DNA of 9,640 nt from JAEZFI01 sp044508215 (GTDB lineage Bacteria > Actinomycetota > Acidimicrobiia > Acidimicrobiales > Microtrichaceae): assembly GCA_044508215.1 (NCBI GenBank), contig JBIQID010000120.1, forward strand, positions 1 to 9,640, given 5' to 3'. Below are positions 1 to 5,388 of this stretch, piece by piece; positions within the stretch are counted from its first letter, which is position 1; each line of letters begins with the position of its first letter. The position numbers were made by a program, and so were the translations under genes. Below the pieces are notes generated by a model. The model searched no databases and was not told where the DNA came from. It saw only the letters and a list, made by a program, of their open reading frames with translations.

Positions 1-437
1 TCGGCGACGGGCTCGAGGTGGACGTGTACAGCCTCCATGCCGAGGCGGGAGGGACGCCGCAGGACCAGGCGCTGCAGGTCGAGGACTTCATCCAGCTCGC
101 CGAGGCGGTCGAGGAGTGGAGCGCAGGCCGCGCGGTGATCGTCGGGGGCGACACCAACCTGCACATCGGTGACCACCCCGACGGTTCGGCTGGCGAGGAC
201 GCCGAGATCTGGGCGACCTTCCTCGCCCGTCTGGGGCTCACCGACTCCTGCGCCGAGCTGTCCTGCCCGAACCCGACCAGCATCGACAAGATCGCCTACC
301 GCAGCGGCGGCGGGGTCGAGCTCTCCGCGCTCACCCACGACATGCCGGTCGAACGCTTCCGCACCCCGTCCGGCGAGGACCTCAGCGACCACCCGCCGGT
401 CGTCGTCGAGTTCGGTTGGGACCGCGCCGCGGGCTGA
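1..437 (+). CDS. Endonuclease/exonuclease/phosphatase-fold protein, C-terminal part (5' truncated by window)
   Basis: The frame is open from the window edge (first full codon at 3), so the N-terminal part lies outside; the GTG at 18 is internal. About 144 residues are visible. The seen motifs are those of the DNase I-like EEP superfamily: a Ser-Leu-His in the first strand (SLHAEAG), the VIVGGDTN strand carrying the GDxN catalytic Asp and Asn, an Asp in the TSIDKI strand, and the terminal LSDHPPVVVEF with the SDHxP catalytic His. Members are metal-dependent phosphodiesterases acting on nucleic acids, phospholipids such as sphingomyelin, or inositol phosphates. The substrate cannot be decided from this fragment, and secretion cannot be judged because the N-terminus is missing. 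It converges on the DtxR-family gene with only about 10 bp between the two stop codons. The fold call is firm; the specific function is open. Confidence 0.85.
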   Translation, partial: GDGLEVDVYSLHAEAGGTPQDQALQVEDFIQLAEAVEEWSAGRAVIVGGDTNLHIGDHPDGSAGEDAEIWATFLARLGLTDSCAELSCPNPTSIDKIAYRSGGGVELSALTHDMPVERFRTPSGEDLSDHPPVVVEFGWDRAAG

Positions 438-454
438 CCCTGGAGCGTCAGGCC
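432..454. terminator. Possible bidirectional hairpin between convergent genes
   Basis: CTGAC (434-438) pairs with GTCAG (447-451) across an 8-nt loop; the stem can be extended by GG/CC with one bulged base. It spans the two convergent stop codons. There is no T-run on either side, so termination is inferred from position and symmetry only. Confidence 0.3.
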
Positions 455-1107
455 GTGGTGACGAGCATCCGGTCGCAGGTGAAGGGACCGACACCCACGG
501 TGCTGCCGTCGACGAACACGGTCATCGTGCCGTCGGGCCCGGCGCCCACCACCGAGCCGCGAGCCCCGGGCAGCAGCTTGTAGGACTCGAGGAACTCGAG
601 CACGCCCGGCTCGAACTCGAGCGACTCGGGGATGCGCTCCACACGGAAGTCCGCTCCCGCGGACAGCTCGGAGAGCGCCACGGTGCCGGGAGCGGGCTCG
701 TAGCTGGTGCCGGGGATGGGGTTGCCGTGGGGGCACGTGGTGGGCTCGCCGAGTACGGCGGTCATCGCCTCCTCGACCTCGTCGCTGATGACGTGCTCCC
801 ACTTGCCCGCCTCGCGGTGTGCGATGGCCCACGAGAGGCCGAGCACGTCGGTGAGGAACCGCTCGGCGAGGCGGTGCCGGCGCACCACCTTCTCGGCCAG
901 GGCGAGGCCCTTCGGGGTGAGCTTGATCACGTTCTCCGTGACCTCGACCTTCCCTTCGGCCTCGAGCCGCTTGATCATCTCGGACACGGACGGACGCGAG
1001 ACCTGGAGGCGCTCGGCGATCCGTGCTTGGACCACGCGGATGTCGTCCTCGTTGAGCTCCCAGATGGTCTCGCAGTACTCCTCGAACGCAGGATGCCACT
1101 CGGCCAT
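448..1107 (-). CDS. DtxR/MntR-family metal-dependent transcriptional repressor
   Basis: A 219-aa protein. Residues 1-60 form the winged helix (PAFEEYCETIWEL...VSRPSVSEMIKRLEAEG), 65-125 the metal-binding and dimerisation domain (RRHRLAERFL, AHREAGKWEHVISDEVE), and about 140-219 a FeoA/SH3-like domain. The CPHGNPIPG motif at 125-133 is typical of the family. By-eye alignment to DtxR puts Glu10 at Met10, Gly101 at Cys102, and keeps His78, Glu82, His97, Glu104 and His105. Acidic residues at 10 and 13 match the Asp8/Glu11 positions of Bacillus MntR, so manganese is at least as likely as iron. ATG at 1107 is chosen because a TAGGAT -10 lies exactly 7 nt upstream, fitting a leaderless transcript; ATG at 1116 (three residues longer) is the alternative and overlaps that -10. 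It is divergent from an iron-type ABC ATPase, which it may control along with itself. Confidence 0.93.
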   Translation of the reverse strand: MAEWHPAFEEYCETIWELNEDDIRVVQARIAERLQVSRPSVSEMIKRLEAEGKVEVTENVIKLTPKGLALAEKVVRRHRLAERFLTDVLGLSWAIAHREAGKWEHVISDEVEEAMTAVLGEPTTCPHGNPIPGTSYEPAPGTVALSELSAGADFRVERIPESLEFEPGVLEFLESYKLLPGARGSVVGAGPDGTMTVFVDGSTVGVGPFTCDRMLVTTA

Positions 1108-1114
1108 GCGAGCC

Positions 1115-1120
1115 ATCCTA
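1115..1120 (-). promoter_or_regulatory. -10 element for leaderless DtxR-family mRNA
   Basis: TAGGAT read on the minus strand (1120 down to 1115) is followed by exactly 7 nt and then ATG at 1107. A TANNNT box placed so that transcription begins at the start codon is the usual leaderless layout in actinobacteria. There is no clear Shine-Dalgarno sequence before 1107 and no clear -35 box. Confidence 0.55.
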
Positions 1121-1127
1121 GGTCGGC

Positions 1128-1154
1128 CGGCTCAGGAACGGCCCTCGGCTCAGG
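1128..1154. repeat. Pair of 9-bp direct repeats in divergent promoter region
   Basis: CGGCTCAGG occurs at 1128-1136 and again at 1146-1154, an 18-bp period, inside the 62-bp gap between two divergent starts. The copies lie just upstream of the two facing -10 elements. They are candidates for a regulator site shared by both promoters. They do not resemble the AT-rich palindromic DtxR/IdeR box, so which protein would bind is unknown. Confidence 0.4.
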
Positions 1155-1156
1155 GC

Positions 1157-1162
1157 TACCGT
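1157..1162 (+). promoter_or_regulatory. -10 element for leaderless ABC ATPase mRNA
   Basis: TACCGT is followed by exactly 7 nt and then the GTG start at 1170, mirroring the layout of the divergent repressor gene. No Shine-Dalgarno is present in the 7-nt gap, which supports both the GTG start and a leaderless transcript. Confidence 0.55.
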
Positions 1163-1169
1163 CGGCGCT

Positions 1170-2213
1170 GTGTCGACCCCCGTCGCGAACCCCGTGCCGC
1201 TCCGCGTCTCGGGCCTGCGGAAGCGGTTCGGGGACGGTCCGCCGGTCCTCGACGGCGTCGACCTCGAGGTGCCGGCCGGTTCCGTGTGTGCCCTCCTCGG
1301 TCCGTCGGGGTCGGGGAAGAGCACCCTGCTCCGCTGCATCGCCGGCCTCGAAGCACCGGAGGCGGGGAGGATCGAGGCCGGCGACCGCCTGTTGGGCGAC
1401 GGCCCGTCGATCGTCCCGCCCGATCGGCGCGGCGTGGGCATGGTGTTCCAGGACTGGGCTCTGTTCCCCCACCTCGACGTGGCGGCCAACGTGGGCTTCG
1501 GCCTCCCTCGCGCCGAGCGTGACGGGTCACGCGTGGACGAGGTGCTCGACCTGGTCGGCATGTCAGATCTCCGCGAGCGGCTGCCGAACACGCTGTCGGG
1601 CGGCCAGCAGCAGCGCGTCGCCCTGGCACGGGCGCTGGCCCCTCATCCATCGGTCCTGTTGCTCGACGAGCCGTTCTCGAACCTCGACACGAACCTCCGC
1701 AGCCGGATCCGCAGCGAGGTGAAGGAGCTGCTCTCCACGGTCGGCATCACCACGCTGTTCGTCACGCACGACCGGACCGAGGCGTTCGTCGTGGGCGACA
1801 GCGTGGCGCTGGTGAACGACGGCCGCGTCGTGCAGCACGGCCGGCCCGAGGACCTGTACCACCGACCGGTGGACCCGTGGGTCGCCGGGTTCGTCGGGGA
1901 CGTCAACCTGCTGCCCGGCGAGGCCACGCGCGGGGTGGCGGCCACGCCGCTCGGACCGATCGCGATCGCCGGCGGGAGCTCGGGCCCGGTCCACGTCCTG
2001 GTGCGTCCCGAGGAGCTCGCGCTCGGCGACGAGGGTCATGAGGCGACGGTGGCCGGCGTCGAGTTCCACGGGCCCGAGACGATCGTCCTGGTCCGGGTCG
2101 ACGGCATCGACGGCCTGTTGACGGTCCGGACCGCGAGGACCGAGGTGAGGGCCGGGGAACAGATCGGCGTTTCGGTGGAGGGGTCCCCGAAGGTGGCGTG
2201 GCCGCTCGGCTGA
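1170..2213 (+). CDS. ABC transporter ATP-binding protein, iron-importer (FbpC-like) type with TOBE domain
   Basis: A 347-aa cytoplasmic ATPase that would drive an importer. Seen motifs: Walker A GPSGSGKST (44-52), Q-loop VFQDWALFPH (Q94), signature LSGGQQQRVALARAL (142-156), Walker B VLLLDEP (162-168), D-loop NLD (171-173) and H-loop His200. About residues 277-345 form a TOBE-like tail with the VRPEEL motif, as in FbpC, PotA and CysA ATPases. The DWALFPHLDVAANVGFGL segment and the SNLDTNLR stretch point to the ferric-iron subgroup, but polyamine or sulfate types cannot be excluded. Length is normal. No permease or binding protein gene is adjacent: upstream is a divergent DtxR-family gene, downstream an opposing ArsR gene. 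It must either serve a transporter encoded elsewhere or be a remnant. The GTG start is fixed by the -10 element 7 nt upstream. Metal-dependent repression by the neighbour is inferred. Confidence 0.88.
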   Translation: MSTPVANPVPLRVSGLRKRFGDGPPVLDGVDLEVPAGSVCALLGPSGSGKSTLLRCIAGLEAPEAGRIEAGDRLLGDGPSIVPPDRRGVGMVFQDWALFPHLDVAANVGFGLPRAERDGSRVDEVLDLVGMSDLRERLPNTLSGGQQQRVALARALAPHPSVLLLDEPFSNLDTNLRSRIRSEVKELLSTVGITTLFVTHDRTEAFVVGDSVALVNDGRVVQHGRPEDLYHRPVDPWVAGFVGDVNLLPGEATRGVAATPLGPIAIAGGSSGPVHVLVRPEELALGDEGHEATVAGVEFHGPETIVLVRVDGIDGLLTVRTARTEVRAGEQIGVSVEGSPKVAWPLG

Positions 2214-2222
2214 GGCCCGAGC
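2204..2222. terminator. GC hairpin at convergent gene ends
   Basis: GCTCGG (2204-2209) and CCGAGC (2217-2222) form a perfect 6-bp stem with a 7-nt loop. It overlaps the ABC ATPase stop codon and ends just before the ArsR stop codon. Its symmetry would serve both strands, but there is no T-run, so terminator function is inferred. Confidence 0.4.
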
Positions 2223-2224
2223 TC

Positions 2225-2551
2225 CTACGGCGCCTCGCCCGCGTGCTCCACGGCGTCGCCCACGATGTGGGCGACGTGGTGGTCGAGGAGCGAGTACACC
2301 ACCTCCCGTCCCCGCCGCTCCGTGCTGAGCACGCCGGCGCCGCGCAGCACGCGGAGGTGCTGGCTCACCAGGGGCTGATCGAGGCCGAGCTCCCCCACCA
2401 GCTCGTGGACGCAGAGGGCCTGGGTCGCCAGGCGTCGCACGATCGCGACCCTGGCCGGGTGGGCCAGCGCCTTGAGCAGCCTGGCGGTCCGTTCGTCCTC
2501 CGGGGTCACCCCGTGCTGGTCGTCGGGGCGCGAGCGGTGGGCGGCAGGCAT
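2225..2551 (-). CDS. ArsR/SmtB-family metal-sensing repressor (SmtB-like zinc site)
   Basis: A 108-aa winged-helix repressor. Residues 20-90 carry the ArsR fold: RTARLLKALAHPARVAIVRR, then the recognition helix LDQPLVSQHLRVLRGAGVL (58-76) and the wing TERRGREVVYSLL. In helix 5, after YSLL, Asp90, His92, His103 and Glu106 fall at the spacing of the SmtB inter-subunit zinc site (Asp104, His106, His117, Glu120). Cys47 in LCVHEL sits at the conserved CadC/SmtB ELCV Cys. Zinc sensing is therefore likely; Co or Ni are possible. Such proteins normally leave DNA when metal binds. It is divergent from the zinc-uptake operon, with 79 bp between starts, and the palindrome at 2603-2614 is a candidate operator. 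ATG at 2551 is taken as start with GGAG nearby at short spacing; GTG at 2572 would add seven residues. Confidence 0.9.
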   Translation of the reverse strand: MPAAHRSRPDDQHGVTPEDERTARLLKALAHPARVAIVRRLATQALCVHELVGELGLDQPLVSQHLRVLRGAGVLSTERRGREVVYSLLDHHVAHIVGDAVEHAGEAP

Positions 2552-2570
2552 CGCTCCATGGTCGCGCAGC

Positions 2571-2592
2571 ACCCGGTTGGGACCCGGCTCGG
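2571..2592. repeat. Imperfect tandem 11-bp repeat in divergent promoter region
   Basis: ACCCGGTTGGG (2571-2581) is followed directly by ACCCGGCTCGG (2582-2592), with 9 of 11 positions matching. It lies upstream of the ArsR start and between the two divergent genes. It may be a binding site or chance in GC-rich DNA. Confidence 0.3.
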
Positions 2593-2602
2593 GGTGCCCG
2601 TT

Positions 2603-2614
2603 CCGCCCGGGCGG
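2603..2614. promoter_or_regulatory. Perfect 12-bp palindrome, candidate operator
   Basis: CCGCCCGGGCGG is a perfect palindrome ending 3 bp before the TAGCGT -10 element of the zinc operon, so a dimer bound here would block that promoter. The ArsR-family regulator divergently encoded next to it is the obvious candidate; a Zur protein encoded elsewhere is another. It does not match the AT-rich 12-2-12 operators known for SmtB/CzrA, and GC-rich palindromes are frequent by chance in such genomes. Confidence 0.4.
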
Positions 2615-2617
2615 CCG

Positions 2618-2623
2618 TAGCGT
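2618..2623 (+). promoter_or_regulatory. -10 element for leaderless zinc-operon mRNA
   Basis: TAGCGT is followed by exactly 7 nt and then the GTG at 2631. This is the third case in the window of TANNNT, 7 nt, start codon. It supports 2631 as the start and a leaderless operon mRNA. Confidence 0.55.
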
Positions 2624-2630
2624 GGCGGCC

Positions 2631-3686
2631 GTGCACCCAGCCCTCCGCAGCCCTCGACGCGCCACCCAGGCGCTGTTCGCCGCCCTCGCGGTGCTCGCCG
2701 CCGGGTGCGCGGGCGACCCCGGTGGTGACGGTGCGGCGGAGGTCACGGTGGTGGCGACCACCACCGTGGTGGGCGACTTCGTGCGCCAGCTCGCCGCCGA
2801 CCGGATCGAGGACGGGACGGTCGAGCTGAAGGTGCTCGTCGGCCCGAACGTGGACGCGCACGACTTCGAGCCGTCCGCCGCCGACATGCTCGCCGTCTCC
2901 CGAGCGGATGTGATCGTGGCGAACGGCGCCGGCCTGGAGGCCTTCCTCGACAAGCTGATCCAGAGCGCCGAACCCGGGGTCGCGGTGACCGAGGCCGCCG
3001 AGGGCGTCGAGCTCGTCGCCGAGGACGAGGAGCACGCAGCTGAGCACGACCACGACGACGAGAGCCACGACCACGACCACGAGGGCCACGACCACGAGGG
3101 CCACGACCACGACGAGGGCCACGACAGCCACGGCCACGGCCACGACCACGGTGGTGGGGACCCGCACATCTGGCACGACCCCCAGAAGGCCGCGGCCATG
3201 GTCCACCGGATCACCACCGCCCTGGTCGCCGCGGACCCGGAGGGCGAGCAGTCGTACCGCGACGCCGAGTGGCGGTACCTCCTCGAGCTGGAGCAGCTCG
3301 ACGCCGAGATCGCAGAGGCGTTGGCCCCGTTCCGAGGGCGTCCGGTGGTCACCGCCCACGATGCCCTCGGCCATTACGCGGACCGGTACGGTCTCGACGT
3401 GATCGGTGCGGTCATCCCCAGCTTCGACAGCTCAGCCGAGGTCTCCGCTCGCGATCTCCACGACCTGATCGACCGGATCAGAACGAGCGGCGGCACCGCC
3501 GTGTTCGCCGAGGCCTCGATGCCGTCGGCGGAGGTGGAGGCCGTCGCGGCCGAGGCGGGGGTCCGGGCGGTCACCGGCCCGGAGGCGCTCTACACCGACG
3601 GCCTCGGACCCGCCGGGTCGGGGGCGGAGACGTATCTCGGGATGATGCGGCACAACACCCGTGCGATCGTGGGCGGGCTCCGATGA
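2631..3686 (+). CDS. znuA: Zinc ABC transporter substrate-binding lipoprotein (ZnuA-like)
   Basis: A 351-aa cluster A-I metal-binding lipoprotein that captures zinc outside the membrane for the transporter encoded downstream. Residues 1-25 are a lipoprotein signal: RSPRR, a hydrophobic run, then lipobox LAAGC with the lipidated Cys26. Predicted ligands are His77 (VDAHDFEPS), His179 (DPHIWHDP), His243 (TAHDALGHYA) and Asp323 (YTDGLG). His at the third position, where manganese proteins such as PsaA have Glu, favours zinc. Between the first two ligands lies a long acidic His-rich loop (about 130-175) with 15 histidines, a hallmark of ZnuA-type proteins. GTG at 2631 is chosen because it gives a proper signal peptide and has a -10 box 7 nt upstream; longer in-frame starts would overlap the ArsR gene. 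The stop overlaps the next start as ATGA. Confidence 0.93.
   Translation: MHPALRSPRRATQALFAALAVLAAGCAGDPGGDGAAEVTVVATTTVVGDFVRQLAADRIEDGTVELKVLVGPNVDAHDFEPSAADMLAVSRADVIVANGAGLEAFLDKLIQSAEPGVAVTEAAEGVELVAEDEEHAAEHDHDDESHDHDHEGHDHEGHDHDEGHDSHGHGHDHGGGDPHIWHDPQKAAAMVHRITTALVAADPEGEQSYRDAEWRYLLELEQLDAEIAEALAPFRGRPVVTAHDALGHYADRYGLDVIGAVIPSFDSSAEVSARDLHDLIDRIRTSGGTAVFAEASMPSAEVEAVAAEAGVRAVTGPEALYTDGLGPAGSGAETYLGMMRHNTRAIVGGLR
3033..3149 (+). repeat. His/Asp/Glu/Gly-rich low-complexity coding repeat
   Basis: This encodes residues 135-173 of the ZnuA-like protein. At 3078-3107 the 15-bp unit CACGAGGGCCACGAC (protein HEGHD) is repeated twice perfectly; an 18-bp variant with one extra GAC codon follows at 3108-3125. 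The stretch is built almost entirely from CAC, GAC, GAG and GGC codons, so it can grow or shrink in whole codons by slippage. It probably serves as a zinc-collecting loop. Confidence 0.8.
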
Positions 3687-4501
3687 CCGAACCTCGCCCC
3701 GCTCTCGTCCTCGACCACGTCACCGTCGTCTTCGACGGCGTGACGGTGCTGGAGGACGTCCACGGGTGCGTCCACGAAGGCGACTCCGTGGCGCTCGTGG
3801 GACCCAACGGCGCCGGCAAGTCGACGCTGCTGCGAGCGATCCTGGGCCTGGTCCCACTGGCCTCCGGCAGCATCGAGGTGCTGGGCACCAGCCCCAAGGC
3901 GGCGCGGGGCCGCGTCGGGTACGTCCCCCAGTCGGACCAGCTCGACCCCCAGTTCCCGATCGACGCGATGCAGGTCGTGCTCATGGGCCGGTTCCCGCGG
4001 CTCGGGTGGCTCCGGCGACCCGGACGGGACGACAAGCGCGCCGCCGCGGAAGCTCTCGACAGGGTGGGCCTCGCCGATCGCGCGAGCGCTCGCTTCGGCA
4101 GCCTCTCAGGGGGTCAGCGGCAGCGGGTCCTGATCGCTCGGGCGATCTGCCAGGAGGCCGGGCTGCTGCTGCTCGACGAGCCGTTCAACGGGGTCGATGC
4201 GGCGACGCAGGACTCGATCCTCTCGGTCCTCCAGGAGCTCCGCGCCGACGGCGTGGCGGTCGTCATGCCCACCCACGACCTCTCGGTGGCGCACCTGGCG
4301 TGCGGCGACGCCTGCCTGCTGAACCGCCGGCAGGTGGCGTTCGGACCGATCGACGAGGTGCTCGACGCTGACGCGCTGCGGGAGACCTACCGGGTGCCCA
4401 CGCTCGTCCGCTCCGGCGACCCGATCATCGTGGCCCACGGCGAGGGCTTCCCCCACCGTCCGCACGACGACCACGTCCACGAACACCACGACCACCCGTG
4501 A
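3683..4501 (+). CDS. znuC: Zinc ABC transporter ATP-binding protein (ZnuC-like)
   Basis: A 272-aa cytoplasmic ATPase powering zinc import. Motifs: Walker A GPNGAGKST (40-48), Q-loop YVPQSDQLDPQFP (Q83), LSGGQRQRVLIARAI (141-155), Walker B LLLLDEP (161-167), and H-loop His198 in MPTHDLS. The PQFPIDAMQVVLMGRF stretch is typical of Mn/Zn-type ATPases of the ABC-3 class, which interact with ZnuB-like permeases. The C-terminus ends in a His-rich tail (258-272, seven histidines within HRPHDDHVHEHHDHP), which may bind zinc as a store or regulatory sensor on the inner face. The ATG at 3683 overlaps the preceding stop by 4 nt, and its own stop overlaps the next GTG by 4 nt, so it is translationally coupled on both sides. 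Specificity for zinc over manganese rests on the binding protein and the His-rich segments. Confidence 0.92.
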   Translation: MTEPRPALVLDHVTVVFDGVTVLEDVHGCVHEGDSVALVGPNGAGKSTLLRAILGLVPLASGSIEVLGTSPKAARGRVGYVPQSDQLDPQFPIDAMQVVLMGRFPRLGWLRRPGRDDKRAAAEALDRVGLADRASARFGSLSGGQRQRVLIARAICQEAGLLLLDEPFNGVDAATQDSILSVLQELRADGVAVVMPTHDLSVAHLACGDACLLNRRQVAFGPIDEVLDADALRETYRVPTLVRSGDPIIVAHGEGFPHRPHDDHVHEHHDHP

Positions 4502-5388
4502 GCGAGGTCCTCTGGGGCACGTTCGACGCCCCGTTCATGCAGCGTGCGCTGCTCATCGTCGTGGTGATCGGTGTGGTCAGCGGCGTCGTCTCCACGTACG
4601 TGTCGTTGCGGAAGGTCGCCTTCTTCACCGACACCCTCACCCACGCGGTGTTCCCGGGCGTGGCGATCGCCCACGTGGCCGGCCGGTCGCTCTGGCTGGG
4701 CGCGCTGTTCGCCGGTCTCGTCACCGCGCTCGTGTTCGCCGGTGTGCAGCGGCAGCGACGGCTGCACACCGACGCCGCGCTGGCGGTGATCCTCACCACC
4801 TTCTTCGCCGTCGGGGTGATCGTGGTGTCCCGCGTCGAGTCCTTCACGAACGACCTGGTCACGCTCCTCTTCGGCCAGGTGCTGACGGTCACGGGCACCG
4901 ACATCGCAACCACTGCGGTGCTCGGGGGCATCGCGGTCGCGACCGTCGTGCTGCTGCACCGGGAGCTGGTCGGTCAGGCGTTCGACCCGATGGCGATGCA
5001 GGCGATGGGCCGTCGAGGCGCGCTCCTCGACCTGGCGCTCGACCTCGCCGTGACCCTGGTGGTCGTGGCGTCCGTGAGGGCGGTCGGCACGACGCTCGTG
5101 CTCGCGATGCTCGTCACCCCTGCCGTCACGGCGCGCATCCTCGGCAGGTCGATGCGCTCGACGTTCCTGTGGTCCGTGGCGATCGCTGTGGGCAGCGGCG
5201 TGGTCGGCCTGATCGCCAGCTTCCAGGCCTCGGTGCGCCACGACGTCGACCTCGCTCCGGGAGCGACCATCGTGGTCGTCCTCACCGCGGCGTTCGCCGT
5301 CACCGCCACCGGGGCAGCGCTCGCCCGCCAGCTCCGACGTCGAGGCGACCGGCACGCCGTGGCCCAACCTGCGGGAGCCTCGGCGTGA
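4498..5388 (+). CDS. Metal ABC transporter permease 1 (ABC-3 family, ZnuB-like)
   Basis: A 296-aa polytopic membrane protein of the ABC-3 permease family, with about eight hydrophobic segments spread over residues 15-275. Family hallmarks are visible: VSLRKVAFFTDTLTHAVFPGVAIA (segments at 35-58), the coupling region FDPMAMQAMG (162-171), and VGTTLVLAMLVTPAVTA (196-212). The start is GTG at 4498, in a GTGA overlap with the ATPase stop; it lies directly after the ATPase as expected of a partner subunit. The C-terminal tail (about 277-296) is short, basic and cytoplasmic. It probably pairs with the second permease encoded next as a heterodimer, as in SitCD-type systems, rather than as a ZnuB homodimer; this is inferred from the gene order. 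Confidence 0.92.
   Translation: MSEVLWGTFDAPFMQRALLIVVVIGVVSGVVSTYVSLRKVAFFTDTLTHAVFPGVAIAHVAGRSLWLGALFAGLVTALVFAGVQRQRRLHTDAALAVILTTFFAVGVIVVSRVESFTNDLVTLLFGQVLTVTGTDIATTAVLGGIAVATVVLLHRELVGQAFDPMAMQAMGRRGALLDLALDLAVTLVVVASVRAVGTTLVLAMLVTPAVTARILGRSMRSTFLWSVAIAVGSGVVGLIASFQASVRHDVDLAPGATIVVVLTAAFAVTATGAALARQLRRRGDRHAVAQPAGASA

Noticed and set aside
448..1107. Naming the DtxR-family gene ideR or mntR
   Set aside because: The metal-site residues fit neither type fully, so a gene symbol would overstate the evidence.
169..1722. Long plus-strand open frame (517 codons)
   Set aside because: It is out of frame with the EEP and ABC ATPase genes and antisense to the DtxR gene; its translation is Arg/Ser/Pro-rich without domains.
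3033..3149. CRISPR-like repeated pattern
   Set aside because: The repeats are 15-18 bp, contiguous without spacers, and encode an in-frame His-rich loop.
2552..3352. N-terminal extension of the ArsR frame on the minus strand (up to 375 codons)
   Set aside because: It is antisense to the ZnuA-like gene and gives Trp/Ser/Pro low-complexity sequence; ArsR proteins of about 108 residues are normal.
1563..3374. Long minus-strand open frame (603 codons)
   Set aside because: It is antisense to the ABC ATPase and ZnuA-like genes, which have full motifs. Its translation shows runs of Val/Ala and Arg/Pro that mirror the His-rich loop and GC-rich codons.
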